Shown here one piece after another: positions 16,327 through 24,914 of a DNA stretch of 64,000 nt. The translations under genes were made by a program, and so were the position numbers. The stretch comes from Caulobacter sp. Root343 (GTDB lineage Bacteria; Pseudomonadota; Alphaproteobacteria; Caulobacterales; Caulobacteraceae), in the NCBI RefSeq assembly GCF_001425745.1, contig NZ_LMDF01000006.1:506036-570035 (forward strand). The letters are read 5' to 3'. A model generated the notes under the pieces. The model saw only the letters and a list, made by a program, of their open reading frames with translations, searched no databases and was not told where the DNA came from. The stretch's first letter is position 1, and each line of letters starts with the position of its first letter.

Positions 16327-17106
16327 ATGACGGGGGAATCGGGCGGGCGCGACTGGACGGGGGCGGACCTCGCGGTGGTGGTGGGTGACTATGTCGCCCA
16401 GCTGGAGAAGACGCTCGCCGGCAAGCCGGTCGACCGCGCCAGCCATGACCGCACCGTCCGCTTCGTCACCGGCAAGTCGGACATGCCGATCACCTGGAAG
16501 CAGGGCGAGATCTCGGCGGTGCTGTCGCTGATCGGCCTGCCGATCCTGAGGGACCAGCCGCCGCGCTGGTCGTATGACGAAGCCCTGCTGGAAGCGGTCG
16601 AGGAGCAGCTGGCCGCCAAGCCGGCCCTGCTGGTCGCCGCCGTCCGGCCCGCCGCCCTGTTCTACGCCCCGTCGGCTATCGCCCTGATCGAGACCGCGCC
16701 GCCTCGGCCGATGCCGATGGACGAGCGGCTGATCCGGATCATCCAGCGCTTCGACATGTCGGCCCGCGAGGCCGACGATCGCTTCCTGAAGGGCCTGGGC
16801 GTGGCCAGCATCGTCGCCCACGAGGCTCGCCGCCTCTCGGACCGGGGCCGTCCCGACCTGGCTGGCCAGATCCGCCCGGCCCGCGCCGGCGACCCCGACG
16901 GCTGCGATGTGGTCAGCTTCGGCCTCGACGAGATCCCGCGCCTGATCGTCGTCAAGACCACCCTGGCCGGCGAGGTCGCGCCATTCGGCCTCAGCCACGC
17001 CGAGTTCGCCCTGGCCGAGGCCCAGCCCCACGCCTTCCGCATCCGCCGCGTCTACGATCTGCTGGGCGAGGGCCGGTTCTACAGGCTGAAGCCGCCGTTC
17101 GGGTGA
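16327..17106 (+). CDS. DUF3883-domain protein
   Basis: The 259-residue product ends with the DUF3883 layout: GCDVVSFGLDEIPRLIVVKT, GEVAPFGLSHAEFALA and FRIRRVYDLLGEGRFYRLKP, resembling the PD-(D/E)XK-like fold predicted for this family. The N-terminal half is helical, with the conserved-looking YVAQLEKTLAGKPVDRASHD segment. DUF3883 domains are often fused or linked to restriction and other defence systems; here it is solitary. The start is uncertain: ATG 16327 lacks a ribosome binding site and sits in a small palindrome (16317-16332). Confidence 0.7.
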   Translation: MTGESGGRDWTGADLAVVVGDYVAQLEKTLAGKPVDRASHDRTVRFVTGKSDMPITWKQGEISAVLSLIGLPILRDQPPRWSYDEALLEAVEEQLAAKPALLVAAVRPAALFYAPSAIALIETAPPRPMPMDERLIRIIQRFDMSAREADDRFLKGLGVASIVAHEARRLSDRGRPDLAGQIRPARAGDPDGCDVVSFGLDEIPRLIVVKTTLAGEVAPFGLSHAEFALAEAQPHAFRIRRVYDLLGEGRFYRLKPPFG

Positions 17107-17120
17107 AGGTTGGTTCCAGG

Positions 17121-17233
17121 CGCGGCCCCCACCTGACCGCTTCGCGGTCGTCCGCCCCCAGAGGGGGCGGAAGGGGCGCGCATCCCTTCTTCCCCCTCTG
17201 GGGGAGGAGCGCCGTAGGCGCGGAGGGGGCAAG
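17121..17233. repeat. Inverted pair of double-hairpin repeats with GNA triloops
   Basis: Two modules face each other. Left module: GACCGC-TTC-GCGGTC (17135-17149, loop GAA on the other strand) and CCGCCCCC-AGA-GGGGGCGG (17152-17170). Right module: CCCCC-TCT-GGGGG (17192-17204) and GCGCC-GTA-GGCGC (17209-17221), closed by GGAGGGGGC. The same architecture with different stems is found at 26482-26592. It lies between the DUF3883 and alpha/beta hydrolase genes and may also stop transcription from both sides. Confidence 0.75.
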
Positions 17234-17242
17234 TATGGGTCG

Positions 17243-18070
17243 TTAGGGGACCTCTTCCGGACTCCCGCCAACCTCCGCCCCATCGAGGAACGCCAGCGCC
17301 GCCTCGACCAGCCCCGGCGCGTCGGACATCTCGTAGTGGGTGACGCCCGGCAGGATGGCCAGCCGATGGCGGACCATCCCGGCTCCATCCCAGCCCGCGT
17401 CGCGCAGGCCGCCACCGAGCAGCTGATAGAACCGGACGATGTGTTCCATCTCGAACATGTCGCTGTCGCCATAGACCAGCAGCGTGGTCGGCTTCAGGGT
17501 CTTGGCGTCCTCCGACCAGTCGTAGGGCGTGCGAATAGCCTCGCCCATGCGCGCGACGAATTCGGGGAAGTCCTCGACGCGCGGGGCCACGGCTTCGTAG
17601 CTGGCGTAGAATGGCGCGTGCATCATCATCGGCGCGCTCTCGCGGGTGATGGCCTTCTGCTGCTCGCGGATGTCTTCGTAGAAGCCCGTGTGGGCGTAGG
17701 GCACGGACGCCAGCACCAGCCGATTCACCACCTCGGGGTGCTGGACCGCCAGGCGGAAGGCGACCATGCCGCCGAACGAGAAGCCCAGGACGTCCACCCG
17801 CTCGAAGCCGAGGGCGCGCACCACGGTCGCCAGGTCGTCGCCCATGGCGACGGCGTCGATCGGCCGATCGGTCAGCGCGGTGCGGCCGTGGCCGTAGAGG
17901 TCGACGGCGATCACCCGGTGGCGGGCTGCGAGGTCGTCGAGCACCGAACCGAACATCTCCATCGTGCCGAACCCGCCGTGCAGCAGAAGCAGGGGCGGCC
18001 CGTCGCCGTGGATCTCGTAGCCATAGCGGACGCCGCCGGCCTCGACATGGCCCTTCTGGATCTGGTTCAT
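17243..18070 (-). CDS. Alpha/beta hydrolase
   Basis: The 275-residue protein starts at ATG 18068-18070 behind GAGGGA; longer in-frame starts lack a site. The fold is clear from LLLHGGFGTMEMF (oxyanion region), VDVLGFSFGGMVAFRLA (nucleophile elbow, Ser in GFSFGG), YGDSDMFEMEH (acid region) and the late GVTHYEM histidine. This is a cytoplasmic esterase or hydrolase of unknown substrate. It lies downstream of a strong terminator that isolates it from the TonB receptor gene. Confidence 0.85.
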   Translation of the reverse strand: MNQIQKGHVEAGGVRYGYEIHGDGPPLLLLHGGFGTMEMFGSVLDDLAARHRVIAVDLYGHGRTALTDRPIDAVAMGDDLATVVRALGFERVDVLGFSFGGMVAFRLAVQHPEVVNRLVLASVPYAHTGFYEDIREQQKAITRESAPMMMHAPFYASYEAVAPRVEDFPEFVARMGEAIRTPYDWSEDAKTLKPTTLLVYGDSDMFEMEHIVRFYQLLGGGLRDAGWDGAGMVRHRLAILPGVTHYEMSDAPGLVEAALAFLDGAEVGGSPEEVP

Positions 18071-18131
18071 CGTCGGTCCCTCGCTGTTCGCCTCCCGAGG
18101 ACGCGCGAGCGTGGCGCGATCCGACAGCCGC

Positions 18132-18167
18132 CTCAAAGAAAAAGGCGCCGGCCTTTCAGCCGGCGCC
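18132..18167 (-). terminator. Rho-independent terminator of the TonB receptor gene
   Basis: On the minus strand GGCGCCGGC pairs with GCCGGCGCC around a six-base loop (18144-18167), followed by TTTTTCTTT. It stands 27 bases after the receptor stop codon. Confidence 0.9.
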
Positions 18168-18194
18168 AGTCAGCCTTTGGAGGAGATCGAAGGA

Positions 18195-21100
18195 TTAGAA
18201 AGTGTACGAGGCGCCCAGGAAGAACTGGCGGCCGGTGGTGCTGAACACCCGCTGTGAGCGGCGCTGCTTGCCGCTCCACTGGTCGGCTTCCTGATTGGTG
18301 ATGTTCAGGGCGTCGAAGGTCAGCTTCAGATTGTTGGTCAGCTTGTACGAGGCCGAGGCGTCGATGTTGGTCGTCGCATAGCTGCCGTTGGCGTCCGGCA
18401 CTTCCGACTTGAAGGGCAGGGCGGTCAGGTACTCGTCGCGATAGGCCACCGACACCCGGGCCGAGAACTTGGTGTCCTCGTAGTATAGGGTGGCGTTCAC
18501 CGAGTGCGGCGAGACGTTCAGGAACTGATCGTGGATCTGGGTGGCCGGGGTCGTGGCCGTACCGCTCGACAGGTAGTAGAGCACCGAGCTGTCGACATAG
18601 GTGTAGTTGACCATCGTCCCCATGTTGTCGAACGGCGCGGGCAGGAACTTGAACGGCTGCTGCCAGTTCAGCTCGATCCCGCGGATGTAGCCGCCTTGCG
18701 TGTTGCGCGAGCGGGTCACCAGGTACGGGGTGCTGGCGTCCTGGCCGGCGGGCAGCAGGCCCAGCGGCAGGCCGGTATTGCCATAGGGTTCGGTGGTGGC
18801 GATCGTCTGGATCGAGCTGGCGATCTCCTTGTCGAACACCGTGGCGCTGAGGATCACGCCCTCGCTGGGATACCATTCCAGGCTGAAGTCGTAGTTCTTG
18901 GCGCGGTACGGATCCAGGAACGGGTTGCCGATCGAGGCCGACTGGGCGCCGAAGTTGGTGTTGACCGAGCCACCCGGCGTCAGGTTGCCGAAGCTGGGGC
19001 GCGCCATCACCTTGGCCGCGGCGAAGCGGGCGACCAGGTTGGGCATCACGTCCAGGGCCAGGTTCACCGACGGCAGCCAGTCGCTGTACTTGTTGTTGAC
19101 CGTGATCTGCGAGGTCAGCGAGGTGTAGCCCGTGGCGTCCAGGTCGGTCTTGACGTAGCGCACCCCGGCGTTGCCGCGCAGGCGGCGGCCGTTCAGCACG
19201 TCGGCGTCGAAGTCGACCTGCACATAGGCCGAGCTGTCCTTTTCCTCGACCTGGCGGTTGTTGCCGAGGGCCGAGTTGATGGCCAGGGTGAAGTCGCCGT
19301 ACTTGTTCGAGCAGTTGCAGAGCAAACCGAGCTTGTTGATGTAGGCCGAGACGTCCGGCACCACCCAGCTGGTCACCGAATTGGCCGGCAGGTTCAGCTG
19401 CTTGCCGAAGCCCGTGATCGTCTCGCTCAGCGGGGCCGAGCCGGGGAAGTCGGCGGCGAACTGGGCGAAGTTGAACGGGATGGTGCCCGTCGCGGTGACC
19501 GCCGTCGGGCCGTTGTTGCCATAGAGGCGTTGGACCTGCTTGGTCTGGAAGTCGAACGACTTCAGCGCCACCCCGGCCTTGACCGTGAAGACGTCGTTCA
19601 GGCGGTACTTGGCGTTGGCCTCGGCCGTGGTCAGGGTGTTGAACACCGCCGCCTTGACGACGCGGATGTCGGGGGTCAGGCCGGTGCCGGCATTGGTGAA
19701 GGTGACGTTGGCCGGGTTGGCGACGTCGTAGCCGTAGTTGATGAACGGCCGGCGCGCGTCCTCGCGGGCGTCCCAGACATAGCCGGGCTTGTTGAAGCCG
19801 TCATAGGACATCAGCACGTCCCAGGGCTGCTTGAAGTCCGAACCCGAGTGGCCGAGCTTCACATTGCCGCTGAGCCGGTCGTTGAAGCGGTGCTCCAGGT
19901 TCAGGCCGATCTGGTGGGTCTTGGTGGTGGTCTGGCTCTTTTCCTCGATGTGCTTGATGTCGACATTGTTGATCTTCATGTAGTCGACCTGGCCGGTCGG
20001 CAGCACATGAACGTCCATGATCTGGGCGTCGACCCGGCCGGCGAACAGCGGGAAGGCCGCGCTGGCGCCGTTGACGTTGCGGTTCAGCGAAGCGTTCGAC
20101 AGAGCGTAGTCGGTGCGGTCCTGGTCGAACTGCGAATAGACCAGGTCCAGGGTCACGTCGGTCTTGTCGGTCGGCCGCCATTGCAGGCCGCCGGTCATGC
20201 CCAGGCGCTTCTGATCCAGCTGGAAGCGCCCAAGGCCCGGATTGCGGGGCAGGAAGACGTTGGGCTGGTTGATCGCCGCGTAGGCGGTCGGATCCGACGG
20301 CAGGCCCGAGAAGCACTGGTTGGCGGGACGGTTGCCCGCGCCCGACAGCGGGTTCACGTACGGGATGGCGGTGTTGACCACCTGGCTGCCGGGCTGCGAC
20401 GCGATGTCGACCGCCACGCCGCAGAAGCCGTTGTTGGCGTCCGAATAGTCCGACTGCGAGGTGTCGCTGTAGCCTTCTTCCTGTTGCTTGCGCTCGTTAT
20501 AGGCCAGCGAGAACAGGGCGCCGAAATTGCCCCAGGTGTCGCTGATCAGGCCGGCGAAGCGCGGGGCCTTGGACTTGTTGTTGTCGTAATAGGCGCCCTG
20601 CAGCGAGGCGGCGGCGCGGAAGCCCTTCTTGTCGAACGGCCGGCCGGTTTGCAGGTCGACGGTCGCGGCCAGCGAGCCCTCGTCCATCTCGGCCGACTGC
20701 GATTTGCTGACGGTGACGCTGTTGAACAGCTCCGAGGCGAAGGTCGAGAAGTCGAAGCCGCGCGAGCGGTTGATGCCGGCGACCACGCCCAGGGTCGAAC
20801 CGGTCGTCGCCGAATAGGCCTCGATGCCGTTCAGGGTGGTGCGGACGAAGTCGCCGCCCAGGCCGCGCACGGTGATGTTGCGGCCCTCGCCGCCGTCGCG
20901 GGTGATCGAGACGCCCGGGATGCGCTGGATCGACTCGGCCAAGTTCGCGTCCGGGAAGCTGGCCATGTCGTCGGCCTTGATGACGTCGACGATGTTGTTC
21001 GAGATGCGCTTGGTGTTGATGGCGCTGGTCAGGCTGGCCCGGAAGCCGGTGACCACCACCTCCTCGACCGCCGTGTCGTCCGGCTTGGCCGAGGCCGCCG

Positions 21101-21218
21101 GGGCCGCCGCCGTCTGCGCCGATGCGGCGAAGGCGGTCAGCAGGGATGCGCCCAGCGACAGCGCCAATATCGAGCATCCCGTACGCAGGACGCCATTGTT
21201 CTTGGACTGCGAGCCCAT
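18195..21218 (-). CDS. TonB-dependent receptor (TonB-Xanth-Caul type)
   Basis: The 1007-residue outer-membrane receptor has a signal peptide (cleavage around AASAQ, residue 35), a TonB box area AVEEVVVTGFRASL (about 50-63), and a plug domain with DVIKADDMASFPDANLAESI, QRIPGVSITRDGGEGRNI and TVRGLGGDFVRTTLNG, all typical of the large Caulobacter/Xanthomonas class often used for plant-derived sugars. A 22-strand barrel ends with a terminal Phe. The promoter region (21219-21400) has two palindromes. No sugar-utilisation enzymes adjoin it, so the ligand is unknown. Start ATG follows GGGAGAGGAAAACC. Confidence 0.93.
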   Translation of the reverse strand: MGSQSKNNGVLRTGCSILALSLGASLLTAFAASAQTAAAPAASAKPDDTAVEEVVVTGFRASLTSAINTKRISNNIVDVIKADDMASFPDANLAESIQRIPGVSITRDGGEGRNITVRGLGGDFVRTTLNGIEAYSATTGSTLGVVAGINRSRGFDFSTFASELFNSVTVSKSQSAEMDEGSLAATVDLQTGRPFDKKGFRAAASLQGAYYDNNKSKAPRFAGLISDTWGNFGALFSLAYNERKQQEEGYSDTSQSDYSDANNGFCGVAVDIASQPGSQVVNTAIPYVNPLSGAGNRPANQCFSGLPSDPTAYAAINQPNVFLPRNPGLGRFQLDQKRLGMTGGLQWRPTDKTDVTLDLVYSQFDQDRTDYALSNASLNRNVNGASAAFPLFAGRVDAQIMDVHVLPTGQVDYMKINNVDIKHIEEKSQTTTKTHQIGLNLEHRFNDRLSGNVKLGHSGSDFKQPWDVLMSYDGFNKPGYVWDAREDARRPFINYGYDVANPANVTFTNAGTGLTPDIRVVKAAVFNTLTTAEANAKYRLNDVFTVKAGVALKSFDFQTKQVQRLYGNNGPTAVTATGTIPFNFAQFAADFPGSAPLSETITGFGKQLNLPANSVTSWVVPDVSAYINKLGLLCNCSNKYGDFTLAINSALGNNRQVEEKDSSAYVQVDFDADVLNGRRLRGNAGVRYVKTDLDATGYTSLTSQITVNNKYSDWLPSVNLALDVMPNLVARFAAAKVMARPSFGNLTPGGSVNTNFGAQSASIGNPFLDPYRAKNYDFSLEWYPSEGVILSATVFDKEIASSIQTIATTEPYGNTGLPLGLLPAGQDASTPYLVTRSRNTQGGYIRGIELNWQQPFKFLPAPFDNMGTMVNYTYVDSSVLYYLSSGTATTPATQIHDQFLNVSPHSVNATLYYEDTKFSARVSVAYRDEYLTALPFKSEVPDANGSYATTNIDASASYKLTNNLKLTFDALNITNQEADQWSGKQRRSQRVFSTTGRQFFLGASYTF

Positions 21219-21351
21219 GGTTTTCCTCTCCCTGTTCGGTCACCCGTGCCGGTGGCCGTGTTGATCGATGGGGCCGCCTTGATGGCGACTCTCCGTTGGG
21301 AGGGCGGGGCTGTGATAGGCGTGGAACAGGGTAGTTCGAGCGGCCCGCTAT

Positions 21352-21366
21352 TCTCATATATTGAGA
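21352..21366. promoter_or_regulatory. Palindrome 1 upstream of the TonB receptor gene
   Basis: TCTCA-TATAT-TGAGA is a perfect inverted repeat 134 bases upstream of the receptor start. With the second palindrome at 21379 it lies in the 411-base gene-free stretch 21219-21629, which otherwise holds the lepA terminator (21558-21589) and no credible gene. Confidence 0.45.
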
Positions 21367-21378
21367 TTGTATCCCAAC

Positions 21379-21391
21379 TTGTAGGCTACAA
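21379..21391. promoter_or_regulatory. Palindrome 2 upstream of the TonB receptor gene
   Basis: TTGTAG-G-CTACAA is a perfect 6+1+6 inverted repeat, about 160 bases upstream of the receptor start. It is a plausible operator; the regulator is unknown. Confidence 0.45.
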
Positions 21392-21557
21392 TACGCTTCG
21401 CCACCGGTTCCGCCAGTCCCCTTCGGTGTTCAACGCGGCCATATTGCGGATATGCAACAATGCGTCCCGCATGCTGGGATGGGGCGTGCGGCTAGCGTTT
21501 CCCGCGTCCGTCCGGTGGCGGCAGTGCGGGAATCCTGAACCCTGCCGAAGAGTCAGA

Positions 21558-21589
21558 ACGCCCCCGCCAGCTTCCGCTGACGAGGGCGT
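21558..21589 (-). terminator. Hairpin after lepA, probable terminator
   Basis: A 14-pair stem with two G-U pairs and a four-base GGAA loop on the minus strand follows the lepA stop by about 40 bases. The downstream sequence has few T residues, so termination efficiency is uncertain. Confidence 0.5.
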
Positions 21590-21629
21590 CCAAAACACTT
21601 CGACCGGCTAGGTCGAGTCGAAAGCCCGA

Positions 21630-23438
21630 TCAATCCTCGTCCATCTTCAGCGCCGCGATGAACGCTTCCTGCGGGATCTCGACCTTGCCGAACTGGCGCA
21701 TGCGCTTCTTGCCGGCCTTCTGCTTGTCCAGCAGCTTGCGCTTGCGCGAGGCGTCGCCGCCGTAGCACTTGGCCGTGACGTCCTTGCGCAGGGCGCGGAC
21801 GGTTTCGCGGGCGATGATCCGGCCGCCGATCGCCGCCTGGATGGGGATGACGAACATGTGCTGCGGGATGAGCTCCTTCATCTTCTCGCACATGCCGCGG
21901 CCGCGGCTCTCGGCGCGGTCGCGGTGGACCAGCATGGAGAGGGCGTCGACGGGTTCGGCGTTGACCAGGATCGACATCTTCACGAGGTCGCCGGGGCGGT
22001 AGTCCTCGACCTGATAGTCGAAGCTGGCATAGCCCTTCGAGATCGACTTCAGGCGGTCGTAGAAGTCGAACACCACCTCGTTCAGCGGCAGGTCGTAGAC
22101 CACCATGGCGCGGTTGCCGACATAGCTGAGCTCGCGCTGCATGCCGCGACGGTCCTGACACAGCTTGATCACGCCGCCGAGATAGTCGTCGGGGGTGAAG
22201 ATGGTGGCCTTGATCCAGGGCTCGCTGATGCTCTCGATCTGCATCACGTCCGGCAGGTCGGCGGGGTTATGGAGCTCCATCTCCTCGCCGTTGCGCATGT
22301 GGATCTTGTAGACGACCGAGGGAGCGGTCGCGATCAGGTCGAGGTCGAACTCGCGGCTGAGGCGCTCCTGGATGATCTCCAGGTGCAGCAGGCCTAGGAA
22401 GCCGCAGCGGAAGCCGAAGCCGAGGGCGGCGCTGCTCTCCATCTCGTAGGTGAAGCTGCCGTCGTTGAGGCGCAGGCGGCCGACGGCGGCGCGCAGGTCC
22501 TCGAAGTCGGCGGCGTCGACCGGGAACAGGCCGCAGAACACCACCGGCTGGACTTCCTTGAAGCCCGGCAGGGCCTGGGCGGTCTGCTTCTTCTCGTCGG
22601 TGATGGTGTCGCCGACGGCGGCGTCGGCCACTTCCTTGATGCTGGCGGTGAAGAAGCCGACCTCGCCGGGGCCGAGCTCGGCGACGTCGGTGGCCTTGGG
22701 GGTGAACACCCCGACCTTGTCGATGCGGTGGGTGGCGCCGGTCTGCATCATCCGGACCTGCTGGCCGGCCTTCAGCGTGCCGTCGAAGATCCGCACCAGC
22801 ACGACCACGCCGAGATAGGCGTCGTACCAGGCGTCGACCAGCAGGGCCTTCAGCGGCGCGTCGCGCTCGCCCTTCGGGGCGGGCAGGCGGGTGACGATGG
22901 CTTCCAGCACCTCGTGGATGCCCAGGCCCGACTTGGCGCTGGCCAGCACGGCGTCGCTGGCGTCCAGGCCGATCAGGTCCTCGATCTGGGCGCGGACGCG
23001 CTCGGGCTCGGCGGCCGGCAGGTCGATCTTGTTGAGGACCGGGACGATCTCGTGGTTGTTGTCGATGGCCGAATAGACGTTGGCCAGGGTCTGGGCTTCC
23101 ACGCCTTGCGAGGCGTCGACGACCAGGATCGAGCCCTCGCACGCGGCCAGGCTGCGGCTGACCTCGTAGGCGAAGTCGACGTGGCCGGGGGTGTCCATCA
23201 GGTTGAGGATGTAGTCCTCGCCGTCGTCGGCCTTGTACTTCAGGCGCACGGTCTGGGCCTTGATGGTGATGCCGCGCTCTTTCTCGATGTCCATGTTGTC
23301 GAGCACCTGGGCGCTCATCTCGCGCGCGGTCAGGCCGCCCGTCTCCTGGATCAGGCGATCCGAGAGGGTCGATTTGCCATGGTCAATGTGTGCAACGATC
23401 GAGAAGTTGCGGATCTTGTCGAGAGGCGTCGAAGTCAT
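21630..23438 (-). CDS. lepA: Elongation factor 4 (LepA) GTPase
   Basis: The 602-residue protein has the full LepA layout. The GTPase domain shows [14 protein letters not shown] (G1), [19 protein letters not shown] (G3) and [13 protein letters not shown] (G4); the EF4-specific C-terminal domain carries [20 protein letters not shown] close to the end. Length agrees with E. coli LepA (599). It binds ribosomes, promoting back-translocation or late assembly. ATG 23436-23438 ([20 protein letters not shown]) is the standard start; upstream in-frame ATGs encode unrelated sequence. In many bacteria lepA precedes lepB; here it stands alone. Confidence 0.97.
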   Translation of the reverse strand: MTSTPLDKIRNFSIVAHIDHGKSTLSDRLIQETGGLTAREMSAQVLDNMDIEKERGITIKAQTVRLKYKADDGEDYILNLMDTPGHVDFAYEVSRSLAACEGSILVVDASQGVEAQTLANVYSAIDNNHEIVPVLNKIDLPAAEPERVRAQIEDLIGLDASDAVLASAKSGLGIHEVLEAIVTRLPAPKGERDAPLKALLVDAWYDAYLGVVVLVRIFDGTLKAGQQVRMMQTGATHRIDKVGVFTPKATDVAELGPGEVGFFTASIKEVADAAVGDTITDEKKQTAQALPGFKEVQPVVFCGLFPVDAADFEDLRAAVGRLRLNDGSFTYEMESSAALGFGFRCGFLGLLHLEIIQERLSREFDLDLIATAPSVVYKIHMRNGEEMELHNPADLPDVMQIESISEPWIKATIFTPDDYLGGVIKLCQDRRGMQRELSYVGNRAMVVYDLPLNEVVFDFYDRLKSISKGYASFDYQVEDYRPGDLVKMSILVNAEPVDALSMLVHRDRAESRGRGMCEKMKELIPQHMFVIPIQAAIGGRIIARETVRALRKDVTAKCYGGDASRKRKLLDKQKAGKKRMRQFGKVEIPQEAFIAALKMDED

Positions 23439-23526
23439 GCGCGAGCGCATAGCACATTTGGCCCGCTTCGCGAGAGGCGTTGCGCCCCTCGGCCGGCCCA
23501 CGCGTGCGGCGACAGGTCGCGCATGC

Positions 23527-23541
23527 TTAACCGCTCGTTAA
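23527..23541. promoter_or_regulatory. CtrA-type binding site upstream of eipA
   Basis: TTAA-CCGCTCG-TTAA is a perfect match to TTAA-N7-TTAA, the full site of the cell-cycle regulator CtrA in Caulobacter. It lies 70 bases before the eipA start codon and 89 bases before the divergent lepA start. Confidence 0.65.
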
Positions 23542-23610
23542 GTTTGGAGCCGCAAACCGGTCTCAATGGCTTGCAACACTGTTGCAATCAATTCGATCGA
23601 GAGGCCCTGC

Positions 23611-24330
23611 ATGGACCGTCGCAAGCTGATCCTCTCGGGGGCCGCCGCCAGTCTGAGCGCGGCAGCCACCGAGGCCCTGGCCCGCCAGCGGATCACCTCG
23701 GAACAACTGCCGCCGGCGCAGCCCATCAACGACCCGAATGCGGCTCCGCCTTCGGCCGCCCGGGACTCGTATGCGTCCTCGCCGCCGCCGCCGTCACCGA
23801 CCCCCGGTTCGAACGGCCCGACTCCGGCCTATGACACCGGCCGCGCCCAGACCTATTCCGCCGACGAGATCGTCCGCGCCACATCCGACTTCCTGGGTGT
23901 GACGGCCGAGAGCGCCGGGGCGGCGATCGAGAAGGTGTTCAAGGACAAGGGTCAGCCCACCGCCTACATCGCCGGCGAAGAGGGCTCGGGCGCCTTCGTG
24001 GCCGGCCTGCGCTATGGCCGGGGCCTGCTCTACATGAAGGGCCGGCCGACGCTGGAGGTGTACTGGCAGGGCCCCTCGGTGGGCTGGGACTGGGGCGGTA
24101 ACGCCAGCCGCGTCTTCACCCTCTGCTATAACCTGCAATATCCCGACGCCGTCTTCCGCCGCTTCCCGGGCGTGGAGGGGAGCGCCTATCTGGTGGGCGG
24201 CCTGGGCGTGAACTACCAGAAGGCCGACGAGATCACCCTGGCCCCGATCCGCGCCGGCGTGGGCCTGCGCCTGGGCGCCAACGTCGGCTACCTCGGCTAC
24301 AGCCGCAAGCGCCGGTGGGTGCCGTTCTAG
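23611..24330 (+). CDS. eipA: EipA-like envelope integrity protein (DUF1134)
   Basis: The 239-residue protein starts at ATG 23611 (GAGAGG upstream) with a signal peptide, MDRRKLILSGAAASLSAAAT, then a Pro-rich spacer (about 30-75) and the DUF1134 domain (about 76-239): YSADEIVRATSDFLGVTAES, SGAFVAGLRYGRGLLYMKGR, VGWDWGGNASRVFTLCYNLQ and GVGLRLGANVGYLGYSR. EipA is a conserved periplasmic beta-barrel-like protein needed for envelope integrity in Brucella and related to the YSC84 fold. The CtrA site upstream suggests cell-cycle control. The stop lies four bases from that of the convergent UPF0114 gene. Confidence 0.88.
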   Translation: MDRRKLILSGAAASLSAAATEALARQRITSEQLPPAQPINDPNAAPPSAARDSYASSPPPPSPTPGSNGPTPAYDTGRAQTYSADEIVRATSDFLGVTAESAGAAIEKVFKDKGQPTAYIAGEEGSGAFVAGLRYGRGLLYMKGRPTLEVYWQGPSVGWDWGGNASRVFTLCYNLQYPDAVFRRFPGVEGSAYLVGGLGVNYQKADEITLAPIRAGVGLRLGANVGYLGYSRKRRWVPF

Positions 24331-24334
24331 GCGG

Positions 24335-24862
24335 TCAGTGCTTCTCGACCCTGCCGTTCAGCCAGTCCATGACGGCCAGCAGCACGCCCGAGACCACGAA
24401 CGACAGGTGCACCACCACCAGCCAGAGCAGGCGCGGCTGGTCGAGCGCCTCGTCGGGCTCGGTCAGTTTCAGGAAGGCCTTGAGCAGCGCGATCGCCGAG
24501 ATCGCCACGATCGAGGCGATCAGCTTCATCTTCAGGCCCGAGAAGTCGACCGTACCCATCCAGTCGGGCCGGTCCTCGTGGCTGGCCGTATCGATCTTGG
24601 AGATGAAGTTCTCGTAGCCGGACAGGATGACGATCACGAGCAGGTTGGCGGCCAGCGATAGGTCGATCAGCGACAGGGCCAGGACGATCGCATCCTCGGC
24701 CTTCATCGACGGCACGTGCGGCAGCTCGTGGAAGAGCTCCTGGAAGAAGACCACGATCAGCGCCGCCAGGGCGATGACCAGGCCGACATAGAACGGGGCC
24801 ATCAGCCAGCGCGAGGCGAACAGGCCGCGCTCCAGCCATGTCTCCAGCAGGGGTTTCTTCAT
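24335..24862 (-). CDS. UPF0114 (YqhA/TIGR00645) family membrane protein
   Basis: The 175-residue protein begins MKKPLLETWLERGLFASRWL, the family's N-terminal signature, and continues with MAPFYVGLVIALAALIVVF, LSLIDLSLAANLLVIVILSG, YENFISKID and WMGTVDFSGLKMKLIASIVA. About four membrane spans are expected in the inner membrane. Function is unknown. The start is set by GAGGAG ahead of ATG 24860-24862. It may share a transcript with the DUF4139 genes upstream on the same strand (52-base gap). Confidence 0.9.
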   Translation of the reverse strand: MKKPLLETWLERGLFASRWLMAPFYVGLVIALAALIVVFFQELFHELPHVPSMKAEDAIVLALSLIDLSLAANLLVIVILSGYENFISKIDTASHEDRPDWMGTVDFSGLKMKLIASIVAISAIALLKAFLKLTEPDEALDQPRLLWLVVVHLSFVVSGVLLAVMDWLNGRVEKH

Positions 24863-24914
24863 CGGGGGCTCCTCAAGCGACAAGCCTAGAGGCCGCCCGT
24901 GACGAACGCCACCG

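Noticed and set aside
18504-21611. 1035-codon plus-strand frame opposite the TonB receptor
   Set aside because: The receptor on the minus strand is unambiguous; the antisense product has no signal, motif or normal composition and runs into the promoter region.
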